Assembly (NCBI GenBank): GCA_023402355.1
Contig: JAEXCG010000107.1
Span: 1-24,461, forward strand
Length of the DNA: 24,461 nt
Direction: 5' to 3'
Source of the DNA: Bacillota bacterium
GTDB taxonomy: Bacteria > Bacillota > Clostridia > Christensenellales > Aristaeellaceae
Shown here: positions 1 to 7,652 of the stretch, piece after piece
Position numbering within the stretch: position 1 is the first letter of the stretch
Layout of the letters: each line of letters starts with the position of its first letter
Position numbers and translations under genes: made by a program
The notes under the pieces: generated by a model
Database searches by the model: none
Told to the model about the DNA's origin: nothing
Seen by the model: the letters and a program-made list of their open reading frames with translations, nothing else

Positions 1-533
1 TCCTCCACGCCCGCGCCCCAGATGCGCTCCGCGTGCCTGCCCAGCACGCCGAACTTGGCGGGCGTCGCCTTGCGCTCCACGCGCAGGTCGCTGCCGTACA
101 GCGCGATCATGCCGTCCTTGGCGTTGGTCAGAATCAGAACGTCGCAGGTCGCGGCGCTCTCCCCCTCTCCGTCCACCGTCTCGTAGGCCACCCAGTCCCA
201 CGCGTCGGCGTAGAGCGGCCCGGCGAGCCGCCTGGTCCAGCCCGCGTCCCCGGCGGTGTAGGTGTAAACACCGTCTAACGTGCAGGCTACAAAGACCTCG
301 CGCTGGTCCTCCATCGCATTCCTGCGATAAAGCCGCGCCAGCGTGCCGATCTGCGTATACCCCTGCCCGCCTTCCGCCGCGATAGGGGGCAGGAATGCCT
401 CGTAGCCGGCCGCCGACGCGAGTGCCCCGCACCTCGTGCTCACATTGTAGGCATCGTAGGCGTACTTGCCAGAAATTCCACTGTCGCCCGCCGCCTGCCA
501 CACGCCCTTAAAGTCTTCAAGCCGCGTAATCAC
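1..533 (-). CDS. Phage structural protein, possibly P22 gp10-like stopper/hub, partial
   Basis: The reading frame stays open to the left edge, so only the first 177 codons are seen. The GTG start at 533 has the ribosome site GGAGG seven bases upstream. An in-frame ATG at 551 precedes that site and lacks one of its own, so GTG is preferred. The visible part is rich in beta-strand-like stretches and aromatic residues, with blocks such as IGTLARLYRR, EVFVACTLDGVYTY and LGRHAERIWGAGVE. Blocks of this kind occur in the beta-propeller-like packaged-DNA stabilisation/stopper proteins of podoviruses, which are encoded after the capsid gene as here. It lies two genes after the capsid protein in the late operon. 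The functional call is inference from pattern and position. That it is a real late structural gene is much more certain. Confidence 0.5.
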   Translation of the reverse strand, partial: MITRLEDFKGVWQAAGDSGISGKYAYDAYNVSTRCGALASAAGYEAFLPPIAAEGGQGYTQIGTLARLYRRNAMEDQREVFVACTLDGVYTYTAGDAGWTRRLAGPLYADAWDWVAYETVDGEGESAATCDVLILTNAKDGMIALYGSDLRVERKATPAKFGVLGRHAERIWGAGVE

Positions 534-567
534 CCCTGCACCTCCTCTCATCTTATCCGCTCAGGTC

Positions 568-804
568 TCAGAGCGCCCCGCAATCCCTGAACATTTGCAA
601 CACCACATCTGGCATCTCAACCTCTTGGCCGCGCCTGTAGCGCACAGGAATGCCGTTCCAGCAGCCGTATAGCTCCGTGTCGTTCTCGTCTGCGCTCTTG
701 GGTACATAGACCTTCACGCGTGCCGCCTTCGCAAACGCTGTCTTTGCGCCGATCTCTTGTGCGCGCGCGGCCTTTTCCAGTTCCTCGTTCGTCCTTACTG
801 CCAT
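568..804 (-). CDS. Small phage structural-operon protein
   Basis: 78 residues starting MAVRTNEEL. The ATG at 804 is preferred over the ATG at 813 because AGGA lies eight bases before it, while the first ATG touches the same purine run. The N-terminal third is a charged, probably helical segment. The C-terminal half (KVYVPKSADEND, then NGIPVRYRRGQEVEMPDVVLQM) looks like the short proteins commonly encoded just after the capsid gene in podo- and siphovirus late operons: a strand-rich core, an NG turn, then a basic RRG followed by an acidic or hydrophobic strand. It has no enzyme motif. It lies between the capsid gene, from which a strong hairpin separates it, and the partial beta-rich gene. Its exact role (head decoration or completion) cannot be read from the sequence. 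Confidence 0.6.
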   Translation of the reverse strand: MAVRTNEELEKAARAQEIGAKTAFAKAARVKVYVPKSADENDTELYGCWNGIPVRYRRGQEVEMPDVVLQMFRDCGAL

Positions 805-825
805 ATCTCTCATCCTTTCAAAATC

Positions 826-851
826 GGGGAAGCAATCGAAATTGCTTCCCC
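826..851 (-). terminator. UUCG-loop hairpin after the capsid gene
   Basis: On the minus strand an 11-bp perfect stem (GGGGAAGCAAT paired with ATTGCTTCCCC) closes a TTCG tetraloop and is followed by GATTTTG. It begins 24 bases after the capsid stop codon. The T-run is short, so it may be a leaky terminator, or a stabiliser of the capsid mRNA's 3' end that sets capsid expression above that of downstream genes. Confidence 0.75.
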
Positions 852-875
852 CTTTCTTCGTTCTCTATCTGTCCG

Positions 876-1835
876 TTATGCGCTGAAACCGCTTTCGATG
901 CGTTGAATGAACGCAGGCTGTAGGATCTTACACACATACGCCATGACCTTCCAGCCGACGGTACCGCGCTGATCCAGCGGGTCTTCTCCGCTCCCCGCGG
1001 GCTTGATTTTGGACTGCACGTTGCCGCTGCCGTCGATGTCTACCACGCCGTAGGCATTCTGGCCGAACACCAGCGTGGAAGCGACGTCCGCGCTGTCCGC
1101 GCCCGCGCCGGTGAAGACCTTCGCCTCGCTGGTGCAGATGATCTTGCAGCCGTACAGCATGCCGATCTCGCCGTTGTAGATGTTTCCCTTGTCCTGATAC
1201 TTAGAAACATCCTTCCAGGTGGGGTCGTCCATCAGGTCGAACTCCGTGTCCGGCCCGATGATCGCCACGTAGTAGCCCGCACCCGTGCCATTCCCCTTGA
1301 ACATGGGCGCGTTGACCTTCTTAAGCGCGCGTACGGCCTTGCGCAGCTCCAGACTGGTAAGCTTGTCCGCGGGGGTCAGTTGGGCACGACCGGTCTTGCC
1401 GCCAGCGTAAATGACGCTCGCCGCCTTGTGCAGTTCCTCGCGGGCGAGGGTGTCCAGCGTAAGCGCGCCCTGCTGGGCCATCAGGTCTACAGCGTCGGTC
1501 TTGACGTTATCGATGGCCGTCAGGTCAAGCAGGTCGCTGACCGTCACGAAACCGCCGTACTGGGCGATAGTCGCCGTCAGATTCGTCATGCTCAGCGCCT
1601 GGCCTTCCGGGGGCACGCCCTCGGTCAGCGGCGTGGTGAGCGCCGCAAAGGGCGTCCACTTGCGGAACTCGATGGTCTTGCCGTGATGCGCGGGCATCGG
1701 GCGCTTCTGCGCGAACTGATTGTGAATCAGCAGGGGTTTCATGTTCTCCAGCAGCCGCTTGTCGTAATACTGCTTAGTCGCGGTCACGGCAAGCGTGCCG
1801 GTGCCCGTGGTATTGGTGTTATAGGTTACCGCCAT
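876..1835 (-). CDS. Major capsid protein, N4-gp56 family
   Basis: 319 residues forming the main shell protein of the head. The N-terminus MAVTYNTNTTGTG, the block TKQYYDKRLLENMKPLLIHNQFAQKRPMP, the stretch KTIEFRKW followed by PLTEGVPPEG, and the TIAQYGGFVTVSDLLDLTAID segment are hallmarks of the N4-gp56 family capsid proteins (HK97-type fold). Length is slightly short for the family but plausible. The C-terminal part carries the expected GWKVMAYVCKILQPAFIQRIE strand. The ribosome site AGGAGG lies seven bases before ATG. It follows the scaffold gene by 44 bases and is followed by a UUCG hairpin. Confidence is high that this is the capsid protein; the family name rests on recalled motifs. Confidence 0.87.
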   Translation of the reverse strand: MAVTYNTNTTGTGTLAVTATKQYYDKRLLENMKPLLIHNQFAQKRPMPAHHGKTIEFRKWTPFAALTTPLTEGVPPEGQALSMTNLTATIAQYGGFVTVSDLLDLTAIDNVKTDAVDLMAQQGALTLDTLAREELHKAASVIYAGGKTGRAQLTPADKLTSLELRKAVRALKKVNAPMFKGNGTGAGYYVAIIGPDTEFDLMDDPTWKDVSKYQDKGNIYNGEIGMLYGCKIICTSEAKVFTGAGADSADVASTLVFGQNAYGVVDIDGSGNVQSKIKPAGSGEDPLDQRGTVGWKVMAYVCKILQPAFIQRIESGFSA

Positions 1836-1879
1836 GTGTTATCCTCCTCTAACGGCCCGCGCCCTTCGCGCTGGCCCTT

Positions 1880-2629
1880 TTAGTCGAGGACGACCCGCTT
1901 TCCGCTGCGCAGCTGCTGCTCGATCCGCGCGTTGAACGCGGCGAACTCCTCCGGCGTCATGTCCGCGAAGTTCTTTGTCTTCGCGCCGCCGCCAGTGCTC
2001 CGGGCTGTCGCCACGGGCGGGTTGTCCCGTTTTTGTGCACTCCTTTGTGCGCCCTGCCAATAGGCATAGGCCATGTTCACGTCCCATGAACCCTCGTCGA
2101 TGTGGCGGGCGATCTCCGCGTCCTGAAACATGCCCCGAAGGTCCGCGCCGCTGTCCCGCAGCGCATACAGCTGGTCTTCCAGCTGCGTGCGCCTGACGTC
2201 TGACTCGGCCGGTTCAGCCTTCGATGTCTTCAGCTCCAGAATTTGCTTTGCCGCTTTCGGCGTAATTTCCGGGTCTTCCTCGGCCATCTTGGCCGCACGG
2301 TATTCCAGCATCGCCTGTGCGATCTGCTCGTCGGTCATCCCGGCAAACACGTCGCGCGCGGTCTTCGCGAGCTGTACGTCTGGCTGGTACTTTCGGCTTT
2401 GCGCCCGTAGCGCGGCCTCCTTGCCCATCTTCCATCGCTCGCGCTCCGTTTCCAACGTCGTCTGCGGCTCCTCAGTTTGCGGCTGCCCGTCGTCGGCATG
2501 CTCCTGCGCAGAAGCGTCCTCCTGCGAGGTTTCGACCGTCTCCGCCTGCTCGTTTAAAAGCGCGGACAGGTTTACCGTGTCATTTGCCGCGTCGTCCGGC
2601 ACCGTCACGACCGTCTTCACGTCGTCCAT
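1880..2629 (-). CDS. Phage scaffold protein
   Basis: 249 residues, hydrophilic and strongly acidic in the first 60 (many Q, E and D), then a long helical, charged middle and a short basic C-terminus (QQLRSGKRVVLD). No enzyme motif. Internal scaffold proteins have this composition, and the gene lies directly between portal and capsid, the usual place. The C-terminal helix (MTPEEFAAFNARIEQQLRSG) would be the part that binds the capsid protein. GGAGG precedes the ATG by four bases. The scaffold is expected to guide capsid assembly and leave the head before DNA packaging. The call rests on position and composition more than on sequence identity. Confidence 0.75.
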   Translation of the reverse strand: MDDVKTVVTVPDDAANDTVNLSALLNEQAETVETSQEDASAQEHADDGQPQTEEPQTTLETERERWKMGKEAALRAQSRKYQPDVQLAKTARDVFAGMTDEQIAQAMLEYRAAKMAEEDPEITPKAAKQILELKTSKAEPAESDVRRTQLEDQLYALRDSGADLRGMFQDAEIARHIDEGSWDVNMAYAYWQGAQRSAQKRDNPPVATARSTGGGAKTKNFADMTPEEFAAFNARIEQQLRSGKRVVLD

Positions 2630-2688
2630 ATGTCCTCCATCGCGCCTTTCCGCGTAGTCAGCCTATTCGGCGTTTTATCTGATCGGCT

Positions 2689-4425
2689 TTAAGCCGTTTC
2701 AGTCGACGGCTCCGTAGCCACCTCGTCCTGCAGCTCCGCGTAATCCGCGTTCGTCGTCTGACCGGTGAGAAGCGCCTGCCTCAGCGCCTGCGAGCGCTTC
2801 CCCTCCTGCTCGACCTGGCCCTGAAGCTGCTGAACAGCCTGCTGAAGCTGCTGCATCTGCGTGCGGGTCTGGTCTGCGGTTTGCAGCGCAGACAGAACCT
2901 CCTGCTTGTTGTCGATGCCCTGCAGCAGCGACACCACCGCCAGCGGCGGCAGCGGCTGACCCGCCTGACCGCAAATTTGCGCCACCTGCAGCACGAACTC
3001 GTTGTTCGCCTGAATCTGCAAGGGGCTCCTGCGCTGCACCTGCACGCGCACGTTGTACGGCGGCCGTTCAACGGCCCGGCGCTTGCCGGGCATCAGCTTT
3101 ACGTTGCGCGGCGTCAGCTCTCCGGAGCTTCCGTGCCCCGCGACCATGATGACGCGCTCCTCCGTGATCTTGTCCGACAGCACGTAGATCATCTGCTCTA
3201 CCGTCTGACGAAAACACTCCTTGTAGCTGGCCGTGTGCAGGCGCGTGATCTTCCCGCCCGCCTCCTGAAGCGCCTGGATCGCGCTCGCCGCCGTCACGCC
3301 CAGCCCGCCCTCTCCGCGAGAGAACTGATTCTGGCCGCTGTCCTGCTTCATTGTGTCCACGAGGTAGGTCATGAAGTTCATGACCTGTGGATTGAGTGGC
3401 GCGGCCTGGAACGCCCGCAGGCTCGCGTCGTCGATGTTTCCATGCGTGCCGATGAAGTCCCGGCTCCAGTCCGAAAGCGCTTTGCCGTCCAGCCCGCTGT
3501 CCTCCCGGTAGATGAACCGCTGCCGGCTGCTGGCGCGCGCGTTGTCGTCCATGTACTTTGCGTACCGGCACGTCGCTCGCCACTGGTCCGCGTAGTCGTC
3601 CATCAGGCTCACACCGAACGGCGAGCCCGCCTGCCTGCGGTAGCGGAACACCACAAACGGATACTTGCCATGGCTGTACACGCTCTCCCGTCCGCTCTCA
3701 TACAGCAGCGCCCCGCCCGCGATCTGCGCCATGTGCACCTTATAGGTCTTGCTGCCCGCCTCGTATTCACGCCACCAGTATTCGATCAGCAGGATCGGTG
3801 CCTCGCCCTGCGGCGAGTACCCCGTTCTCGGCTCCCAGTACGTATCCCCGCCGATGTATCGCGCCTTCTCCGGGTAATGCTGTTCAAACCACGCGCGAGG
3901 GTAAAAGGCTGTTTTAAACACCGCGCGTCCGTCCTGGATGTCCTCGAACAGCGGATCGGGGAAAAAGCTCTCCATCTCCCAGCGTTCGCATCGCGCCATG
4001 CCCCGCCCGTCGTCCAGCTCTTTGTCCCAGAAAACCTGCAGCACACCCGTCCCCGCTACCGCGCAGTCCTCCATAAGTTCCGCGTACTGCTCGTCAAACG
4101 CGCTCTGGTACAGTGCGTAGCGCACCACGTCCGTCAGAATGTCCGCACTCTCCTGCAGCTCCGGGCGCTCCGGCATCATCTTCGCTTCCGGCAGGTTGTC
4201 CATCTGATCCGCCACTACGTTGTCGATGGTGCTGTTGAGGCTGTTGAGCTTCGGCGCGGTCCGGGGCAGCGTATCATCCTGCAAGGCCCGCAGCTTACGG
4301 CTCGTGCGCGCCTGCTCGTGCAGCGGCCGATGCGCCGTGCGGAACTCTTCAAACAGCCGCAGCGCCCGGCTCAGCAGCTCCTCCTCCTCCGGCTTCAGAT
4401 GCTGCTCTTCAACGATGTGTTCCAT
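2689..4425 (-). CDS. Portal protein, P22-like
   Basis: 578 residues from ATG 4425 (MEHIVEE), which has AAGGGTGG just upstream. The longer frame starting at 4455 would overlap the previous gene and has no ribosome site. The portal is the twelve-fold ring at one head vertex through which DNA is packaged and the neck attaches. Supporting signs are the early block TAPKLNSLNSTIDNVVADQMDNLPEAKMMPE, the conserved VQVFWDKEL-type strand followed by an aromatic/Pro segment (SFFPDPLFEDIQDGRAVF), the GVSLMDDYADQWRATCRYAKYMDDNAR helix, and a long Gln-rich coiled C-terminus (about 500-560) resembling the P22 portal barrel. It follows the adaptor-like gene by 20 bases and precedes the scaffold. Confidence 0.82.
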   Translation of the reverse strand: MEHIVEEQHLKPEEEELLSRALRLFEEFRTAHRPLHEQARTSRKLRALQDDTLPRTAPKLNSLNSTIDNVVADQMDNLPEAKMMPERPELQESADILTDVVRYALYQSAFDEQYAELMEDCAVAGTGVLQVFWDKELDDGRGMARCERWEMESFFPDPLFEDIQDGRAVFKTAFYPRAWFEQHYPEKARYIGGDTYWEPRTGYSPQGEAPILLIEYWWREYEAGSKTYKVHMAQIAGGALLYESGRESVYSHGKYPFVVFRYRRQAGSPFGVSLMDDYADQWRATCRYAKYMDDNARASSRQRFIYREDSGLDGKALSDWSRDFIGTHGNIDDASLRAFQAAPLNPQVMNFMTYLVDTMKQDSGQNQFSRGEGGLGVTAASAIQALQEAGGKITRLHTASYKECFRQTVEQMIYVLSDKITEERVIMVAGHGSSGELTPRNVKLMPGKRRAVERPPYNVRVQVQRRSPLQIQANNEFVLQVAQICGQAGQPLPPLAVVSLLQGIDNKQEVLSALQTADQTRTQMQQLQQAVQQLQGQVEQEGKRSQALRQALLTGQTTNADYAELQDEVATEPSTETA

Positions 4426-4445
4426 CGGCCACCCTTCTTTCTTGT

Positions 4446-5018
4446 TTACGTGCAATCATAGAGCCCGTGCAGGTTGGGCACGGCGGCGCTGTATTCGCCC
4501 TCCGGCCGGATGCGGAAGAACGTCTCCATGAACCGCTGCCGGTAAAACTCAGCGCGGCTCTGGCGTGTCAGGCTGCCGTTCCCATAAAACCGCCAGGTCG
4601 CGTAATCCGCCAGCGCCCCGTGCGTCCATGCGGGCAGCCGCGGCTCGTCGCGGGGCTGGGTAAGGTTCGGCTCGTCGTGCACATATGTGATCTCCAGCTC
4701 TCCGTTTGTGCTCCGCAGCGGATGCAGCCGGCTGCCGTCCATCTCAAACGGCACCTGCTTCCCGCCCGCGCGCACCTCTACGATCTCCAGCAGACGCGGG
4801 ATGCGCCTTGCCTCGACGCTGTCCTCGCCTTCGTCCAGATAGAGCACCGTCTGTCCGCGCGGCCTGTACGCCCGCTGCAGCACGTAGTGGTACCCCTCGT
4901 TCACGTACTGGTCAATCAGCGCGTCGAACTCTGCGATGTCGCTGGCGTCCTCGCCTGCCTGCTCCAGCACTCGCTGCTTGATCTGCCCGAACGTCAAGCT
5001 ACTCAGCTCCTCTCTCAC
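4446..5018 (-). CDS. Head-tail adaptor-like phage protein
   Basis: 190 residues from a GTG that overlaps the terminase stop by four bases (GTGA). A TTG at 4997, with GAGGAG nine bases upstream, is an alternative start that would remove seven residues. The N-terminal part is helical (TFGQIKQRVLEQAGEDASDIAEFDALIDQYVNEGY), followed by strand-rich sequence and a C-terminal helix-rich block (GALADYATWRFYGNGSLTRQSRAEFYRQRFMETFFRI). This layout of a helical bundle with an aromatic ALADYATWRFY motif is seen in phage adaptor proteins (gp4/gp6-like) that extend the portal ring. Here it lies between terminase and portal, which is unusual for adaptors but known in podovirus-like operons. Function is inferred. 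Confidence 0.6.
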   Translation of the reverse strand: MREELSSLTFGQIKQRVLEQAGEDASDIAEFDALIDQYVNEGYHYVLQRAYRPRGQTVLYLDEGEDSVEARRIPRLLEIVEVRAGGKQVPFEMDGSRLHPLRSTNGELEITYVHDEPNLTQPRDEPRLPAWTHGALADYATWRFYGNGSLTRQSRAEFYRQRFMETFFRIRPEGEYSAAVPNLHGLYDCT

Positions 5019-6406
5019 CCCAGCGGATCATATGCAAGTTTTCTCGTCGCCTGCGGCGCCCGTGGTGCGATAGGCCGCGACATCAGGAAGTACCGCGTCT
5101 CGTCGTAGATGTGATCCTCCCCGTCCGTGTCGATGTCCTCCACTTTCCGTTCGTCGTACACCAGCGCCGGAAACGTGCGGATGAAGTCCCGGCACGTTGT
5201 AAACACCTGGAGCATCGGCCGCCCCTCATCGTCAAACTTCAGCCGCTCGTGCACTTGCGCTTTACCGGGGATTCGGTCGTTCACCGCTGGGCTGAACATC
5301 AGTCCCGGCGCGGCCGAGCGAATCTGTTCGTAGACGCTCGTGCCCCGGCTCCCGTCCCAGATGCTCGGGTCCGCCACGCCGAACGTGCGGATACCCTCCC
5401 GCCGCTCGTCCTGCAGCCCCTCCTCGATCTTCAAGGCGATCTCGCCCGGCGAGAACTTCACGCCCACATTCGCGACACCCGTGCACCCATAAATCTCTTT
5501 GTAGCGGTACACCTCGCCCCGCTCACCCACCGCCCACACCCCGCACGAAAACGGTCGGCTGTAGCCGTAGTCGAATGACAGATAGCGCGGCCAGTGGAGC
5601 GGGATGTCAAACGGCTCGATGACGTGCGTACGCAGCCGGTCGTAGTAGTGCGCCGGGTCGTTCACCCACTCCGGGAATGCCTGGCCCTCGAAGGCATCCC
5701 AGTGCCCCAGCAGCAGCGCGTCGCGCAGGGCCGGAGGCTTTTGCTCTAGTTCAAAGATGTAGTCCTCAGTGAGGTGCGGATTGTCCGTCGCCAGCGCCGG
5801 AATGTACTGCACCGTGCGCTGCTGTGTCTTGTTCAGTACCTCGGAATACACCGGCATCGCGTGGATCTCGCCGTAGGGGGCGGAATCGACAAACCGCTGC
5901 TTCACCCATCCATGCCCCGGACCGCCGGGGTTTGACGTGCAGCGTACAACCGGCCGGATGCCCAGATCGCGATTGGCGCGCACGCGGGTGCGCAGGTACT
6001 CGTAGGTTGTCAGCTGAAAGTGTGTCAGCTCGTCGATGTACAGCCAGTGGATCTCCGCGCCCTGGTAGCGCAGCTTGTCCGTCTCCTCGTTGTTGCAATG
6101 GCAAAAACGGAGGACTGATCCGTTTTTCAGCCGGTACGTGTAGCTCGACGACGTGTACGTCCCCAGCTCCGGCGGAATGATCCGCCGCGCGGTCGCGATC
6201 AGGTTCTTCTCCAGCTCCTGATAGGTCTTGCGGAACAGGTAGGCCTCGGTCCCCGGGTGCTTGAGGCAGCGCAGCAGCGCGTCCCACACGCACGCGTAGC
6301 TCTTACCCCCGCCCGCCGCCCCGCCGTACAGCACCTCGAACGCCGTGGAGCCGTGAAAGAGCAGCTGTTTAGCCGTTGGCTGGTAGTTCAGCTGCACTCT
6401 CGGCAT
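5015..6406 (-). CDS. terL: Terminase large subunit
   Basis: 463 residues, the ATPase-nuclease motor that packages DNA into the prohead. Residues 28-36 form a Walker A (GGAAGGGKS) and 122-126 a Walker B (LYIDE). The C-terminal nuclease half carries the expected acidic positions in YLSFDYGYS, FGVADPSIWD and DGEDHIYDETRYF. Full length for a Terminase_6-type TerL. ATG 6406 has GGGAGG six bases upstream and lies inside the small-terminase gene (38-base overlap), suggesting translational coupling. The stop overlaps the next gene's GTG. It needs the small subunit upstream for DNA recognition and the portal downstream as docking site. Confidence 0.93.
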   Translation of the reverse strand: MPRVQLNYQPTAKQLLFHGSTAFEVLYGGAAGGGKSYACVWDALLRCLKHPGTEAYLFRKTYQELEKNLIATARRIIPPELGTYTSSSYTYRLKNGSVLRFCHCNNEETDKLRYQGAEIHWLYIDELTHFQLTTYEYLRTRVRANRDLGIRPVVRCTSNPGGPGHGWVKQRFVDSAPYGEIHAMPVYSEVLNKTQQRTVQYIPALATDNPHLTEDYIFELEQKPPALRDALLLGHWDAFEGQAFPEWVNDPAHYYDRLRTHVIEPFDIPLHWPRYLSFDYGYSRPFSCGVWAVGERGEVYRYKEIYGCTGVANVGVKFSPGEIALKIEEGLQDERREGIRTFGVADPSIWDGSRGTSVYEQIRSAAPGLMFSPAVNDRIPGKAQVHERLKFDDEGRPMLQVFTTCRDFIRTFPALVYDERKVEDIDTDGEDHIYDETRYFLMSRPIAPRAPQATRKLAYDPLG

Positions 6407-6806
6407 CCTCTGCCTCCCCGATCATATCGATGTCAGCACCGCCCAGCAATTCAACCTTGATTGCGGCGGCGTCCTTGTCCTTGATGCCTGCGCGGTCCAG
6501 CAGGTCGCGGCTCGCCTGCAGGTTCGCGTACACGTCCTTGTGGTCGAGCGCTGCAACCTCCCGGCGAGCAGCCTTGACGCTCGCCATCTTGACGATCTTG
6601 AGCGCGTCGTTCGTCGCCGCTTCCAGCAGTTCGTCCGCGTATGCGATAGCTTCAGGCCGCCGCAGGATTTTGCTCACGTTTTGCTGGCCCATGTCAAGTC
6701 GCTCAGCAATCTCCGCCTGAGATAGCCCCTCGACGTAATACATCTCGACTACCCGGCGATTCCGCCCACCGAATTTCATTGCTGCGACTGCGCTGCGTCT
6801 GCTCAT
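6369..6806 (-). CDS. terS: Terminase small subunit
   Basis: 145 residues from ATG 6806 (MSRRSAVAAMKF), chosen because GGGAGGG lies just upstream. The frame is open further to 6911, but that part is AT-rich, lacks a ribosome site and runs into the terminator T-tract. The N-terminal half holds a helix-turn-helix (about residues 26-48: GLSQAEIAERLDMGQQNVSKIL) for recognising the packaging site, followed by a helical oligomerisation region and an acidic tail. It is the first gene of the late operon, overlaps terL by 38 bases, and sits about 100 bases after a strong terminator, so its expression probably depends on read-through or on an internal late promoter. Confidence 0.82.
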   Translation of the reverse strand: MSRRSAVAAMKFGGRNRRVVEMYYVEGLSQAEIAERLDMGQQNVSKILRRPEAIAYADELLEAATNDALKIVKMASVKAARREVAALDHKDVYANLQASRDLLDRAGIKDKDAAAIKVELLGGADIDMIGEAEDAESAAELPANG

Positions 6807-6906
6807 TGCGTCGCCCTCCCTTCCCTGAAATTTTGTGAAATGCATTATACCTGCAAAAGGGCATTTTTCCAAACGAAACACAAGGAAATTTTTGAGGCGT
6901 AGAGGG

Positions 6907-6951
6907 ACCAAAAAAATAAAAAATAAGAGCCTTGCCGCAGGGGCAGGGCTC
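6907..6951 (-). terminator. Rho-independent terminator in the leader of the late operon
   Basis: Minus strand: a 10-bp stem (GAGCCCTGCC paired with GGCAAGGCTC, one G-T pair) with a 5-base loop, followed by TTATTTTTTATTTTTTTGG. This is a textbook terminator pointing leftward, about 100 bases before the small-terminase start. No minus-strand gene precedes it for over 1.8 kb, so it either ends a non-coding transcript or works as an attenuator controlling entry into the late genes. Confidence 0.85.
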
Positions 6952-7309
6952 CGGCATATCGGGCTGGAGGTATATAAAATGCGCTACGGTCGAGCGGGGG
7001 TGGTCAATTCCGCCCTCCCCCGTGGGGGGCTGCCTATTTTTTGCGAGGATTTTCGGCTTTCTCTGCTCGATTTCCCGCACAAAAGCGATGTAAACCAGCG
7101 TCCGCAAGGAGAATGTATCACTACGCACAACTCGCTCGCCGAATTTTAGTGCGTTTTGTATTCAATCTATTCGCAAAAGCGTCCTTTCGCGAACTGTTTT
7201 TCCCTGACCTTTGCGGCTGCTCGATACGATGAAGTCGACTGGCTGCTACGGAGAATCGATCGATAAACCGCGCAACCCCCCGCCCCCATCGCCTTTGCGA
7301 TACCTTACG
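6952..7309. other. Non-coding leader region before the late operon
   Basis: I see no convincing gene here. The open frames on both strands lack ribosome sites and protein-like composition. The region has a GC-rich inverted run around 7013-7032 (CCCCC-GT-GGGGG core) and an inverted TTCGC/GCGAA pair near 7169-7192. It lies upstream of the late genes on their strand, so the late promoter, perhaps used by a phage sigma factor, should be somewhere here, but I cannot place a -35/-10 pair with confidence. Confidence 0.5.
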
Positions 7310-7363
7310 ACTGCAATAGTCAATACAAGCGTGGAGCCGCTTTGTCATCTCGACTATTGCAGT
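7310..7363. promoter_or_regulatory. Dyad operator-like pair (ACTGCAATAGTC)
   Basis: The 12-mer ACTGCAATAGTC at 7310-7321 recurs exactly as its reverse complement at 7352-7363, 30 bases apart. Each copy is itself a partial palindrome (GACT-N5-AGTC; GACTA-N6-TAGTC). The core ACTGCAAT returns at 7650-7657, and ACCGCAAT at 7634-7641, inside the promoter at 7624. It is probably a set of operators for one small regulator, perhaps the Xre protein at 7896. The binder is inferred. Confidence 0.5.
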
Positions 7364-7374
7364 AGTCTATTCTT

Positions 7375-7490
7375 CCATTTATTAGGACGGTGAAGGCTGG
7401 TGAAAGCTGTACACTATATCCCTATATACGAGGCTTATTATAGCTCTTATGTGGGGGATAGGGGCCAGCTTTCACCAGCCTTCACCTTGG
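7375..7490 (+). repeat. 116-bp repeat, left copy, with 21-bp perfect terminal inverted arms
   Basis: Outer arms 7389-7409 and 7466-7486 are perfect reverse complements, each holding two tandem 10-mers (GGTGAAGGCT and GGTGAAAGCT). They enclose about 56 bp that starts AT-rich and ends GC-rich. The whole block recurs in reverse orientation at 21841-21957 with only one substitution (7388) and one single-base insertion or deletion. Flanks beyond 7375 and 7490 share nothing with the other copy, so the edges are sharp. It could be a replication-origin element, a MITE-like mobile element or an inversion site; no ORF is inside. Confidence 0.9.
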
Positions 7491-7581
7491 ATATAAAAAC
7501 ATAATCTTATTACACTTTTGCGCCTATGTGTACAGCCTTCATCAGCCTTCACCTTTTTTAGACGGTTTCTAGCCTTCACCT
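7389..7581. repeat. Iteron cluster GRTGAARGCT (seven copies), candidate origin
   Basis: Copies on the plus strand at 7389 and 7399; on the minus strand at 7467-7476, 7477-7486, 7534-7543 (GATGAAGGCT), 7544-7553 and 7571-7580. Both outward-facing pairs carry TGTACA or TGTACAC beside them. P4-type primase-helicases bind GGTGAA-type iterons in their origin (established for the P4 alpha protein). A protein of this class is encoded at 11460-13904. Assigning this as the phage origin is inference. Confidence 0.45.
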
Positions 7582-7623
7582 CATTAGAGCGTCGAAAGGC
7601 ACAAAACTTTTTTGAAAAAGGGG

Positions 7624-7652
7624 TTGACAGAATACCGCAATAGCAGTATACT
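7624..7652 (+). promoter_or_regulatory. Consensus sigma-A promoter for the small plus-strand operon
   Basis: TTGACA at 7624-7629, a 17-base spacer, then TATACT at 7647-7652. The -10 sits inside the perfect 12-bp palindrome GCAGTATACTGC (7643-7654), and two half-sites related to ACTGCAATAGTC (7634, 7650) lie 16 bases apart across the spacer. A regulator bound here would block polymerase. It should drive the toxin-like peptide and probably the three genes behind it. Confidence 0.8.

Noticed and set aside
2881..4461. Long 526-codon open frame antisense to the portal gene
   Set aside because: It arises from the GC-rich portal sequence; its composition is Arg/Leu/His-rich with no protein motif, no ribosome site, and the opposite strand is a clear portal.
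6835..7149. 104-codon plus-strand frame in the leader
   Set aside because: It runs through a terminator stem and T-tract, lacks a ribosome site and has no protein-like pattern.
7389..7581. CRISPR array
   Set aside because: Repeats are 10-mers in both orientations without regular spacers, and no cas genes are present.
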